Origin: Methyloferula stellata AR4
GTDB lineage: Bacteria > Pseudomonadota > Alphaproteobacteria > Rhizobiales > Beijerinckiaceae
Length of the DNA: 64,000 nt
Reading direction: 5' to 3'
Assembly (NCBI RefSeq): GCF_000385335.1
Contig: NZ_ARWA01000001.1
Span: forward strand, 362,081-426,080
Shown here: positions 38,555 to 47,473 of the stretch, piece by piece
Position numbering within the stretch: the stretch's first letter is position 1
Layout: each line of letters begins with the position of its first letter
Program-made: the position numbers and the translations under genes
The notes under the pieces: generated by a model
Database searches by the model: none
The model's input: the letters and a program-made list of their open reading frames with translations, nothing else
What the model was told of the DNA's origin: nothing

Positions 38555-39529
38555 ATGTCTCTTTCGCATCTTATCGGCCGGCCGGGCGCATGCGCTACCG
38601 CGGCTCTCTTGATCGGCGCCTGCGCGGCGCACGCACATACAATCGTCGGCAATCGCGTGTTTCCGGCGACGCTCGCAATCGACGATCCAGGCGTCAACGA
38701 CGAATTGGCGCTTCCGACTTTCGCTCATATGGCGACGGGTAATCCCGACGGCTCGCTCGGCTCTATTTCCACCAGCCTGGGCTGGGAATACGCCAAGACG
38801 ATCACAGCGGATTTGGGATTTTTGGTCGGCTCCAACGGTATCACTTGGCAGAAAAACCCAAGCGCCGTCGGCTGGTCGAATATCGAAACCCAGTTGAAAT
38901 ATGTCTTCTACCAAAACCCCGAACACGAATTCATCGTCGCCGGGGCCGTGAACGTTGAATGGGGAAATACCGGCAGTTCCTCGGCCTCGTCCCTGCCATC
39001 AGATCCATTCTCGACGGTCACATTGAAAGCCTTTGCAGGCAAAGGTTTCGGCGATCTTCAGGCAGACTGGCTGCGCCCCATCGCGATCACCGGCGAAGTC
39101 GATTACAGTATGCCGACCACCGCCATAAGCCTGCTGGATGGATCGCAAAACCAATATTCCCTCACCTACGGCGCGACATTCCAATATAGCCTGCTCTATA
39201 TGAACTCTTACGTTCAAGAAGTTCCGGACATCTTCAAAAGACTGATCCCCGCCTTTGAAGTCAGTTTCAACACGCCAACGTCGAACATCAATCCCGTGGT
39301 GCCGGGAGCGTTTGCACCATATAGGACGACCGGCGTGGTCGGCCCGTCGATTTATTACATCGGCTCCTATTTCGAAATTGGCGCGATGGCGCAGTTTCCG
39401 ATCAATGGAGCCAGCGGCAAGCATGTGGGTGCCGTGGCTGTCATCGATTTCTTCCTGGACGACATCTTGCCCGACTCGCTCGGCAAACCTTTGTTCGGCC
39501 CATCCCAAGCACGCGGAAACCGCTATTAA
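38555..39529 (+). CDS. Predicted outer-membrane beta-barrel protein
   Basis: 324 residues. Signal peptide with cleavage near ACAAHAHT (about residue 29). The remainder is alternating beta-strand sequence (TSLGWEYAKTITADLGFLVG, FATFQYSLLYMNSYV-like stretches) ending in FLDDILPDSLGKPLFG. The length suits a 12-14-strand barrel. Its family is not recognised with certainty. Placed between the DUF2946-like gene and copC, so a role in copper or other metal handling at the outer membrane is inferred. Start ATG 38555 with GGGGC upstream. Confidence 0.7.
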   Translation: MSLSHLIGRPGACATAALLIGACAAHAHTIVGNRVFPATLAIDDPGVNDELALPTFAHMATGNPDGSLGSISTSLGWEYAKTITADLGFLVGSNGITWQKNPSAVGWSNIETQLKYVFYQNPEHEFIVAGAVNVEWGNTGSSSASSLPSDPFSTVTLKAFAGKGFGDLQADWLRPIAITGEVDYSMPTTAISLLDGSQNQYSLTYGATFQYSLLYMNSYVQEVPDIFKRLIPAFEVSFNTPTSNINPVVPGAFAPYRTTGVVGPSIYYIGSYFEIGAMAQFPINGASGKHVGAVAVIDFFLDDILPDSLGKPLFGPSQARGNRY

Positions 39530-39541
39530 GGAATCGCTCCC

Positions 39542-39910
39542 ATGAAACACTTTCTAACGCTCGCCGCCGCTTTTCTCACCTGTGCTTTCACAGCGACCGC
39601 GGCCTTCGCGCATGCGTTCCTGGACAGAGCCGTTCCAGGCGTCGGCGCAACCGTCAACGGCTCGCCCAGCGAATTGCAGCTGACGTTCACGCAAAATATC
39701 GTTCCTGCTTTTTCGGGCGTCACGCTTGCCGCGGCGGGAGGCGCGGCCGTGCCCGTCGGAAAGCCGGCGCTCGATCCGTCAAATCAGAGCACGCTGCATG
39801 TGCCGCTCGGCCATGCACTGAAGCCCGGAACCTATGTCGTGAGCTGGCACGTGGTTTCGGTCGATACGCACCCGACCTCCGGCACTTATAAATTCACCGT
39901 CGCACCCTGA
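39542..39910 (+). CDS. copC: Copper-binding periplasmic protein CopC
   Basis: 122 residues. The signal peptide ends at AAFA, exposing His as the mature first residue (HAFLDRAVPGVGA), the Cu(II) N-terminal brace typical of CopC. The second ligand set VVSVDTHPTSGTYKF is intact; the Met-rich Cu(I) loop of Pseudomonas CopC is missing, so this is a Cu(II)-only type. AAGGAA ribosome site. Followed by copD after 39 bases. Confidence 0.93.
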   Translation: MKHFLTLAAAFLTCAFTATAAFAHAFLDRAVPGVGATVNGSPSELQLTFTQNIVPAFSGVTLAAAGGAAVPVGKPALDPSNQSTLHVPLGHALKPGTYVVSWHVVSVDTHPTSGTYKFTVAP

Positions 39911-39949
39911 CCCATGATGGATTAGGCCCAGGCGGCGAAGGGCGCGGCA

Positions 39950-40894
39950 ATGGATGCCATCCCGATAATCTACGTCCTCTTCATCGCGCGCTGGATTCAT
40001 TTCGCGGCGCTCTTCGTGTTGTTCGGGTCTTCGTTCTTTTGGTTCTACATGGGTCGCGAGCAATCCTCGGCGGGTTATGGCGGCCTGCCTCGAACGCGTC
40101 GCGCGACAATCATCTTGATGCGCGTCGCGGCTCCCATCGCGGCGATCTCCGGCATCCTATGGCTCGCCGGAATTCTCGCCAATATGACCGGCGGCTTCGA
40201 TAATGTCGCCGATCCCGCGACTTTGCGGCTTTTCTTTTTTCAAACGGCCTTCGGTCCGGTGGCGATCTCTCGGCTCGCCCTGCTGGCTACGGCCATAGCG
40301 GTCATCCTTTTGCCGATGAAGGATCGCACCCGGCTTTCAACGCTCGCCGCCGTTGGCGCCCTGCTCCTCATCAACCAGGCCTGGCTCGGTCATGCGGCGG
40401 AAGGCGGCGCGGGCCTTTATGGAGCCTTGATGATTGCCGCCTATGGCGTCCATCTGCTCGCGGCCGGCGCCTGGGTTGGCGGTCTTCCGCCGCTCCTCTT
40501 CGCACTTGTCGAGGAGCGAAATTTCAATCCGAATGAAGCACGGCTTTGGACGCTCGACACCTTGTCGCGCTATTCCGTGATGGGGATGGTTGCCGTAACC
40601 TTGATCATCATCAGCGGCATTGCGAATGCAGGCTTTCGGGTCGCAGGCTCTTTCGGCAGGCTTTTCGACACATTCTATGGCGAGGTGCTCTTCGCCAAGA
40701 TCGGCGTGGTGATGGCGATGCTGGCTCTCGCTTATGTCAATCGCTTCGTCTTGATGCCGGAGTTGCGGACCGCTTCTTTCAATGGGCTGACGCAGGCGAG
40801 AACGCTGCGTAGGAGCGCAACCTTCGAACTCGTCCTGGGCATCCTTGTTCTCGCTGTCGCCGCGGTGCTTGGCATCGCGCCGCCACCGCAATGA
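39950..40894 (+). CDS. copD: Copper-transport membrane protein CopD
   Basis: 314 residues with about eight membrane helices. FIARWIHFAALFVLFGSSFFWFY contains the conserved early His. GVHLLAAGAWVGGLPPLLFAL is the CopD signature. It works with CopC in copper import into or across the inner membrane. AAGGGCG ribosome site. Confidence 0.92.
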   Translation: MDAIPIIYVLFIARWIHFAALFVLFGSSFFWFYMGREQSSAGYGGLPRTRRATIILMRVAAPIAAISGILWLAGILANMTGGFDNVADPATLRLFFFQTAFGPVAISRLALLATAIAVILLPMKDRTRLSTLAAVGALLLINQAWLGHAAEGGAGLYGALMIAAYGVHLLAAGAWVGGLPPLLFALVEERNFNPNEARLWTLDTLSRYSVMGMVAVTLIIISGIANAGFRVAGSFGRLFDTFYGEVLFAKIGVVMAMLALAYVNRFVLMPELRTASFNGLTQARTLRRSATFELVLGILVLAVAAVLGIAPPPQ

Positions 40895-41080
40895 ACCGGG
40901 AAGCATTCCGCGGTCCAATTGGGAAATTGCCCGCGTGCTTTTTCTTTCAAGCCGAAACGGCGAGATACTGCGTCAATCTGCACTTCGATGGAATTGTAAG
41001 ATATCCGCCGTGCCACTGGCATTTTTCACAGTGTCATTCTACGGTTGCGGCATTGACACAGCAGCCAGCGGGGGCTCGGG

Positions 41081-41449
41081 TTGCGGCGGCGTATTGAGTT
41101 TGGCCTGATCTTTAGCCTGATCGCGCTATTGGTGCAGATCATTGCACCGACCGGCGCGACTTATGCCGTGGCCAATGCCAACCCGTTCGATGCTATGCCG
41201 ATTTGCGCTCATCAAGGCGAAGACGGCAGCACGCCCGCGCCGACCGGGCATGACAAATCCTGTCCATGCTGCACATTGTTGTGCTCCGTCTCGCACGCGG
41301 CTTTTCCCGCGCCCGCCGATATCCCGGCAGCCATCGCGGCGCCACAGCGGCTACCGCAAAAGCTTGTCTTCAAAGTCGCGAGCTTCATTCCGGCCGCGCG
41401 CGCCTTCCTGCCTGTCGCGCAGCCGCGCGCACCACCCGCTTTCTCCTGA
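41081..41449 (+). CDS. DUF2946-like envelope protein, copy 2
   Basis: 122 residues from a TTG start (GCGGGGGC upstream). Signal/anchor FGLIFSLIALLVQIIAP, then HDKSCPCCTLLCSVSHAAFPAP identical to copy 1. The leader DNA before the TTG is also alike, showing that the duplicated unit includes the ribosome site. Lies 79 bases before the TonB receptor, the usual place of this family. Confidence 0.78.
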   Translation: MRRRIEFGLIFSLIALLVQIIAPTGATYAVANANPFDAMPICAHQGEDGSTPAPTGHDKSCPCCTLLCSVSHAAFPAPADIPAAIAAPQRLPQKLVFKVASFIPAARAFLPVAQPRAPPAFS

Positions 41450-41528
41450 TCGACGCCACAGCAGCCTGACGGCTGCGTCCGCTTCATCGCTGCTCGGTCT
41501 CACCGCCGAGATCAGGGGATTCACCTCC

Positions 41529-43910
41529 ATGTTTTTTCGAGCTGCATGCCTTTCCGGCGCAAGTCCGTTTGCGCTTACTCTGGTGCTCGCCTTATCGCCA
41601 TCCATCGCAAAGGCCGCATCCCCAACACAATTGCCGACGGTCGACGTAAATGGCGCTGGCGCGCCGGCGCCATCCGCGCCCGAACCTCTTGCCATTGGCG
41701 CCGATAATCCGCCGCCCATCGTGCAGAAATATCAATTGCCGCAACAGGTCGAGACGATTACCTCGCAGGAAATCGAACAGACGATCAATCTCAAGGATCC
41801 CGAAGATGCGATCAAATATCTGCCGAGCCTTTTTGTCCGCAAGCGCAACGACGGCGACAATCAGGCCGTGCTCGCGACGCGGACATGGGGTGTAAATTCA
41901 AGCGCCCGCACTTTGATCTATGCCGACGACATTCTGCTCTCGGCTCTGATCAATAATAACAACACCAATGGTTCGCCGCATTGGAATCTCGTCGCGCCGG
42001 AGTCGATCGCCCGGATCGATTTTCTCGAAGGGCCCTATGCCGCCGCTTATCCAGGCAATTCGATCGGCGGCGTGCTGCTCATCACCACGAAGATGCCGGA
42101 CCAGCTTCTGATGACGGCGAAACAGACGGAATCGATCCAACCTTTCAACCAATACGGCACCAATCATACATTCGTGACGCATCAGACGAGCGCGGCCCTC
42201 GGCGACCGGCATGAGAACTTCTCATGGCTGCTCAACTTCAATTACCTCGACTCTTATGCGCAACCGCTCACCTATACGACGAGCGCCACCATTCCCGCCG
42301 GAACGGCCGGCACCTTCCTGGCTCTGAACAAACAGGGACTCGCCGCCAATGTACTCGGCACAGGCGCGCTGACGCATTCGCAGCAGATCGTCACTAATCT
42401 GAAGCTCGCCTATGATTTCACACCCTGGCTGCAAGGCCGCTACACGCTTGGCTTTTGGTCGAACGATCAAAATTCCAATCCGGTGAGCTATCTCACCTCG
42501 ACAGCGACCGGTGGTCCGACCTTTGGCGGCGTCGCGGGTTTCGCAGGCAACAACTATCAATGGACCGAGAAGCACCTTGCTAATGCGCTGTCGCTCGCGA
42601 GCGATACGCACGGTGCTTTCGACTTCGATGTTGCCATTTCCACCTATAATTATCTGACTGACATTCAACGCTACCCCTTCACGGTAACGCCGACGGGCAT
42701 AGGCTTTTCCGAGATCGGCAAGGTCCAACGCATGGATGGCACGAATTGGCAGAACGCCGATTTGAAAGGCGTCTACCGGCCTTTCGGCATCAATGGACCG
42801 AACGAATTGAGCTTCGGTCTGCACGGCGACCGTTACGTACTCAACAATCCGACCTATCAAACACCAGCCTGGAATTTTGGATCGGATGTCGGCAATGGCC
42901 AGTTCTATTCGAACGGACAGGGCAAGACGGAGACAGGTGCGCTTTGGGCGCAGGACATGTGGAAAATCCTGCCCAATCTGAAACTGACCGTCGGCACGCG
43001 CTTAGAGACGTGGAATGCCTTTGACGGCCTCAACGTGAGCACCACCACAAGTTCGGCCGGCGCGATCACCGGCACGAAATCCGTGTTCCAGCCGCGCGAA
43101 CATTCGGCCAATGCCTCACCCAAAGCCTCGCTTACCTGGTCCGTGACGCCCGAATGGGATGTCATCGGCTCTTTCGGGGAAGCCTATCGCTATCCGACGG
43201 TCGGCGAACTCTATCAGACCGTCACCTCGGGCTCGGCCATTGTGATTCCCAATCCCAACCTCACGCCTGAGCAGGACCTGTCAACCGAGGTCAACGTCGA
43301 ACGCAAATGGGCGGACGGCAAGGTGCGCCTGTCCATATTCCAGGAGACCGTTCACAACGCGCTTATCTCGCAGACGAATTTCGTCAATGCCGGATCGACC
43401 CAAGTGGCGGTGACATCGGTCGGAAATATCGATGCGATCCGCAATCAGGGCGTCGAGCTCGCCGCGCAAAAAAACAACGTGCTGTTCAAAGGCGTCGAAC
43501 TTTTCGGCAACATCACCTATGTCGATGCGCGCATTCTATCCGATCCGACTTGGGCGGGTTCCAATCCTTTGACCGGGAAGCCGGATACGGTCGTCGGCAA
43601 GCGCGTGCCCTATGTGCCGGACTGGCGTTCGACCATAGGCGTCACCTACAGGCCCGATACGCATTGGGCCTTTACGGTCGCCGCCCGCTATAGCGGCAAG
43701 CAATATTCGACCTTGGACAACACCGACATCATTCCGCATGTCTATGGCGCTTTCGACCGTTTCATCGTGGTCGATACGCGCATTCATTACGATGCGACTG
43801 AAAATGTCGCTTTCGACTTCGGCATAGACAATCTCAACAACGAGAAATATTTCCTGTTCCATCCCTTTCCGGGACGGACATTCGTCGCCGATGCGAGGAT
43901 TAAATTCTGA
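41529..43910 (+). CDS. TonB-dependent receptor, probably copper-related
   Basis: 793 residues. Signal peptide (MFFRAACLSG ... SIAKAAS). Plug domain about 45-200 with QQVETITSQEIEQTINLKDPEDAIKYLPSLFVRKR and IDFLEGPYAAAYPGNSIGGVLLITTK. A 22-strand barrel ends in the aromatic C-terminus ADARIKF. The extracellular loops have no obvious ligand motif. The neighbours CopC, CopD and DUF2946-like proteins point to copper or a copper chelate as cargo; siderophore uptake is the alternative. No Fur-like box was recognised upstream. Confidence 0.9.
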   Translation: MFFRAACLSGASPFALTLVLALSPSIAKAASPTQLPTVDVNGAGAPAPSAPEPLAIGADNPPPIVQKYQLPQQVETITSQEIEQTINLKDPEDAIKYLPSLFVRKRNDGDNQAVLATRTWGVNSSARTLIYADDILLSALINNNNTNGSPHWNLVAPESIARIDFLEGPYAAAYPGNSIGGVLLITTKMPDQLLMTAKQTESIQPFNQYGTNHTFVTHQTSAALGDRHENFSWLLNFNYLDSYAQPLTYTTSATIPAGTAGTFLALNKQGLAANVLGTGALTHSQQIVTNLKLAYDFTPWLQGRYTLGFWSNDQNSNPVSYLTSTATGGPTFGGVAGFAGNNYQWTEKHLANALSLASDTHGAFDFDVAISTYNYLTDIQRYPFTVTPTGIGFSEIGKVQRMDGTNWQNADLKGVYRPFGINGPNELSFGLHGDRYVLNNPTYQTPAWNFGSDVGNGQFYSNGQGKTETGALWAQDMWKILPNLKLTVGTRLETWNAFDGLNVSTTTSSAGAITGTKSVFQPREHSANASPKASLTWSVTPEWDVIGSFGEAYRYPTVGELYQTVTSGSAIVIPNPNLTPEQDLSTEVNVERKWADGKVRLSIFQETVHNALISQTNFVNAGSTQVAVTSVGNIDAIRNQGVELAAQKNNVLFKGVELFGNITYVDARILSDPTWAGSNPLTGKPDTVVGKRVPYVPDWRSTIGVTYRPDTHWAFTVAARYSGKQYSTLDNTDIIPHVYGAFDRFIVVDTRIHYDATENVAFDFGIDNLNNEKYFLFHPFPGRTFVADARIKF

Positions 43911-43984
43911 CGTCCGTGCGGCAGTTCAGCCGTGGCGGCACGCATCGATTTAGGGTCATGACTTAGATGACTATGCAACTCAAA

Positions 43985-44110
43985 CCCTCATCCTGAGGAG
44001 CGTTCCGTCAGGAACGCGTCTCGAAGGAGAGGGTTTGGAGGAGAGCAATGTAATGCCGATCCCTCGTCCTTCGAGACGCGCACCTATCGGCGCGCTCCTC
44101 AGGATGAGGG
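43985..44110. repeat. Inverted pair of palindromic repeats 3' of TonB receptor
   Basis: Two elements in opposite orientation lie between convergent genes. Element 1 is 43985-44033, from CCCTCATCCTGAGGAGCG to GTCTCGAAGGAGAGGG. Element 2 is 44061-44110, from CCCTCGTCCTTCGAGACGCG to CTCCTCAGGATGAGGG. They share arms with the pair inside cobN. They may act as a bidirectional terminator here. Confidence 0.85.
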
Positions 44111-44127
44111 ATCTTATAGGTCGCGGC

Positions 44128-45174
44128 CTAGGCCTGCGGCATCTCCGGACCCTTGCCCGCGCCCGTCGCCTTGATGGCGGCGGCGATCCCGGCCATGTCG
44201 TCCTTGGTCAGTTCGAGCCGGCCCGCGTCGATCCAGCCGTCGATCTGTGCCGCATTGCGGGCGCCGACGATGGCGCCGGTGACGCCCGGCCAGGCGAGCG
44301 TCCAGGCAAGCGCCACTGAAGCGACCGTCGTCTTGTGACGCTCCGCGATCGGCTTGAATGCATCGGCGAGCTTCAGATTGGCGATGAGCTTGTCGCCCTG
44401 ATATTCGCCATTGCGCGAACGCCAATCGTCCTTCGGCAAAGCCTTGGCGCGCTCCACTGTGAACGCCCCCGTGAGGAGGCCGGCCTGCATCGGACTATAG
44501 ACGATGACGCCGGTTTCATGCGCATGGCACCAGGGGATTTCGGCGCCCGCGACCTCGCGGCGAATGGCGGAGAAAGGCGGCTGCAGCGTCTCGACATGGC
44601 CGATGCGCTCGGCTGCTTCCAATTGCGCGACATTATGATTGGAGAGGCCGACGGCCCGCACCTTGCCCTCTTTCTTCATGTCGAGAAGCACCTGCCAATA
44701 GACATCAAGCGGCGTGCCGTCCTCGGCCGGCCAATGCATCTGATAAAGATCGATGCGCTCGACGCCGAGCCGCTTCAACGAGGCCTCGACTTCGCGCTTC
44801 AGGCTCGCCGGTGCGCCGACCTGTTTCGGAAAGGCTTTGCGGTCCTTCTCGTCCCAGACGAGGCCGCACTTTGTGAAGACATAGGGACGTTCGCTTTGCG
44901 GAATATCGGCCAAGGCCTGCCGGACGACCTCTTCCGAATGGCCAAGGCCATAGACCGCCGCCGTATCGATCCAATTCACGCCGCTCCTGATCGCGTGCTG
45001 GATGGCCGCGATCGAATCACGATCATCCTGCGTGCCCCAGCCAACGGCCCAGTCCGCGCCGCCGATCGCCCAGGCGCCAAAGCCGACGCGGGTGATGTTC
45101 ATGTCGGTGCGGCCGAGACGGCGGGTCGGCAGAGCCGCGGCAGGCGCGGAGCGTTCAAGAGTGGTGGTGGTCAT
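44128..45174 (-). CDS. Aldo/keto reductase
   Basis: 348 residues, a TIM-barrel NADPH oxidoreductase. The catalytic tetrad is visible: Asp and Tyr in NWIDTAAVYGLGHSEE, Lys in YVFTKCGLVWDEK, His in IDLYQMHWP. TGAIVGARNAAQIDGWI binds cofactor. The substrate is unknown; the sequence is of the general L-glyceraldehyde 3-phosphate/pyridoxal reductase-like type. GAGGAG stands before ATG 45174. Monocistronic, convergent with the TonB receptor. Confidence 0.92.
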   Translation of the reverse strand: MTTTTLERSAPAAALPTRRLGRTDMNITRVGFGAWAIGGADWAVGWGTQDDRDSIAAIQHAIRSGVNWIDTAAVYGLGHSEEVVRQALADIPQSERPYVFTKCGLVWDEKDRKAFPKQVGAPASLKREVEASLKRLGVERIDLYQMHWPAEDGTPLDVYWQVLLDMKKEGKVRAVGLSNHNVAQLEAAERIGHVETLQPPFSAIRREVAGAEIPWCHAHETGVIVYSPMQAGLLTGAFTVERAKALPKDDWRSRNGEYQGDKLIANLKLADAFKPIAERHKTTVASVALAWTLAWPGVTGAIVGARNAAQIDGWIDAGRLELTKDDMAGIAAAIKATGAGKGPEMPQA

Positions 45175-45250
45175 CTGCTATCTCCTCTTTTGGCGGAAAA
45201 TGGAGCGATGACCGCCTTGTTTCAAATGTAATACTGCGACGAAACCGGTC

Positions 45251-46975
45251 TCATCGATCAATTAAAATTGCGCTCTGGAGCGGCTCTGCCGCAGGCTGCA
45301 AAGCCGCATGCGCGGCAGCTATTCCGGCGCTGACATCGGCATAAAAAGATACATCGGGCCGGCGCACGCCATGCGTCCGCAAGATGCGCCGGACATGTCC
45401 GTGTGCGCCGGTCACATAGATGGCGACGCCCTGGCGGCGGGACTTGCGGACGAATCCCTCGATCGCCGCCGCCGCCGTCGAATCGAGCATCGGCACCGCC
45501 GAGACATCGATGACATAGGCCTTTGGAAATTCGGCGATCGAATCGAGCGCGGCTGCGACCGTCGCCGCCGCCCCGAAAAAGAAAGCGCCGGAGATTCGAT
45601 AGACGATGACATCCCGGTCCGTCGCGACGGAGGCATCATAAGGTGTCCCCGCATCGTCTTCGTCTTCCGCGCCCGGATGACCGCTCTCGATCTCGACGGC
45701 CTGCGCCATGCGATGCAGGAACAAAAGAGCCGCCAAGGAGAAGCCGACCACGATGCCGGTCGCCAGATCGCGAAAGATCGTGAGCAGAAAGGTCGCGACC
45801 AAGACAAGCGCATCGCCGCGCGAGGCCAGCAGCAATCGCGCGAAGGCATGGCGCTCGGCCATGTTCCAGGCGACCACGCCGAGGAGGCCTGCCAGTGCGG
45901 CCAGGGGAATATAGGCTGCAAGCGGGGCGGCAACCGCCATGAAGAGAAGAACGAAGAGCGCGTGCAGTATGCCGGCCATCGGGCTGCGCGCACCCGAGCG
46001 AACATTGGTCGCGGTGCGCGCGATTGTGCCCGTCACGCAAATGCCGCCGAAAAGCGCGGACGCTATATTGGCAGTGCCTTGCGCCACAAGTTCGCAATTG
46101 GAGCGATGCCGCCGGCCCGTCATGCTATCGGCGACCACGGCCGACAACAGGCTTTCGATACTGCCCAGAAGCGCGAAAGAGATCGCCGCCGGCAGGACCG
46201 CCATCACTTTATCGAGCGAGATCACCGGCAGTTGCGGCATTGGCAGGCCGTGCGAAATGCCGCCGAAGCGCGTGCCGATCGTCTCGATCGGCAGGCCGAA
46301 GGCCCATGTCGCCAAAGATGCCATGGCGACGGCGATCAAGAGGCTCGGCCAATGCGGCCTGTAATGCTTCAAACCGACAATCGTCACGATGCTTAAAAGC
46401 GCGATCGCCAGCGCGGGCGCGCTGAAGGTCGGCAAAGCCTCGCCAATCGCTTTGAGCTTGGGCAGAAGTTCGCCCGGCTCGCTGCCGGCGAGATGCAGCC
46501 CGAGCAGATCCTTGATCTGACTCGCAAAGATGATGACCGCGATGCCCGCCGTGAATCCGACCGTCACCGGATAGGGAATATATTTGATGAAGGTGCCGAG
46601 CCGCAGAAAGCCGATGCAGAGAAGCATGAGCCCGGACAGCATGGTCGCGAGGATGAGCCCTTCGACGCCATGGGCCGCGACCGTTGCCGCGACCAGCACG
46701 ATGAAGGCGCCGGCCGGGCCGCCGATCTGAAACCGGCTGCCGCTGAGCAAGGACACGAAGAAGCCGCCGACGATTGCCGTATAAAGCCCGCGATCGGGCG
46801 TCACGCCCGAAGCAATGGCGATCGCCATCGACAGCGGGATCGCGACGATGGCGACGGTGAGACCCGCGATCACGTCGGCGCGAAAATCGGCAAGCCCATA
46901 GCGCTCGCTGAGAACGGTGACGAGTTTCGGCGTGAACAGATCCCAAAATGTCGGCTGCAGTGCGCGTGCGTTCAT
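45251..46975 (-). CDS. SulP-family anion transporter with STAS domain
   Basis: 574 residues. About 12-14 membrane helices: LTVAIVAIPLSMAIAIASGVTPDRGLYTAIVGG is the SulP signature, with a second block LVAQGTANIASALFGGICVTGTIARTATNVRSGARSPMAG. A cytoplasmic STAS domain (about 435-550) contains YVIDVSAVPMLDSTAAAAIEGFV. The substrate could be sulphate, bicarbonate or a dicarboxylate. Its ATG overlaps the stop of the XRE gene by 4 bases. Confidence 0.93.
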   Translation of the reverse strand: MNARALQPTFWDLFTPKLVTVLSERYGLADFRADVIAGLTVAIVAIPLSMAIAIASGVTPDRGLYTAIVGGFFVSLLSGSRFQIGGPAGAFIVLVAATVAAHGVEGLILATMLSGLMLLCIGFLRLGTFIKYIPYPVTVGFTAGIAVIIFASQIKDLLGLHLAGSEPGELLPKLKAIGEALPTFSAPALAIALLSIVTIVGLKHYRPHWPSLLIAVAMASLATWAFGLPIETIGTRFGGISHGLPMPQLPVISLDKVMAVLPAAISFALLGSIESLLSAVVADSMTGRRHRSNCELVAQGTANIASALFGGICVTGTIARTATNVRSGARSPMAGILHALFVLLFMAVAAPLAAYIPLAALAGLLGVVAWNMAERHAFARLLLASRGDALVLVATFLLTIFRDLATGIVVGFSLAALLFLHRMAQAVEIESGHPGAEDEDDAGTPYDASVATDRDVIVYRISGAFFFGAAATVAAALDSIAEFPKAYVIDVSAVPMLDSTAAAAIEGFVRKSRRQGVAIYVTGAHGHVRRILRTHGVRRPDVSFYADVSAGIAAAHAALQPAAEPLQSAILIDR

Positions 46976-47343
46976 GACGATCCTTCAATCCGCCTTGCCC
47001 GCGCGGCGCCTTGGGCCCGGCGCTGCTTCGGCGCAATCATGGGACGGCCGGTCTCGCCCGCGACCGTCTCGCTGTCTTTGCTGCGCACGCCCGTGCCGGG
47101 CTCCTTGAAACGCACGCCTCGGCCACTGCCGCCGCTCGCCATGTTGTCGCCGATCAATTCGATGCCCGCCTGGTCGAAAGCCGCGACCACACGCATCAAC
47201 GTATCGACGACACCGCGGACGACTCCATCGCTTGCTTCCATGCGTTGGATCGTCGGCTGCGAGATGCCGGAGAGGATCGCGAGCTCACGCTGGTCGATTC
47301 CCAAAAGCGCTCTAGCAGCACGCATTTGCGCGGCAGTGATCAT
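46972..47343 (-). CDS. XRE-family helix-turn-helix regulator
   Basis: 123 residues. The HTH at about 3-60 is MRAARALLGIDQRELAILSGISQPTIQRMEASDG. A basic, disordered C-terminus ends in RARRIEGSS. It is translationally coupled to the SulP transporter by an ATGA overlap, so it probably senses and regulates that operon. AGGATAGGATG ribosome site. Confidence 0.9.
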   Translation of the reverse strand: MITAAQMRAARALLGIDQRELAILSGISQPTIQRMEASDGVVRGVVDTLMRVVAAFDQAGIELIGDNMASGGSGRGVRFKEPGTGVRSKDSETVAGETGRPMIAPKQRRAQGAARARRIEGSS

Positions 47344-47375
47344 GTATCATCCTATCCTGGATATGAGTGATGATA

Positions 47376-47387
47376 TGATATATATCA
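47376..47387. promoter_or_regulatory. Candidate operator upstream of XRE-SulP
   Basis: A perfect 12-bp palindrome TGATATATATCA lies 33 bases upstream of the XRE start, in an unusually AT-rich stretch (47344-47410) that also looks like the promoter. The regulator next to it is the obvious candidate binder. Confidence 0.45.
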
Positions 47388-47473
47388 AAATACACATAAA
47401 TAATGGGTATTTCACTCCGCCAAATGGCAGAGCGAATGTGCGACAATAGAGCGCATGAATGGAATGAGGGCTT

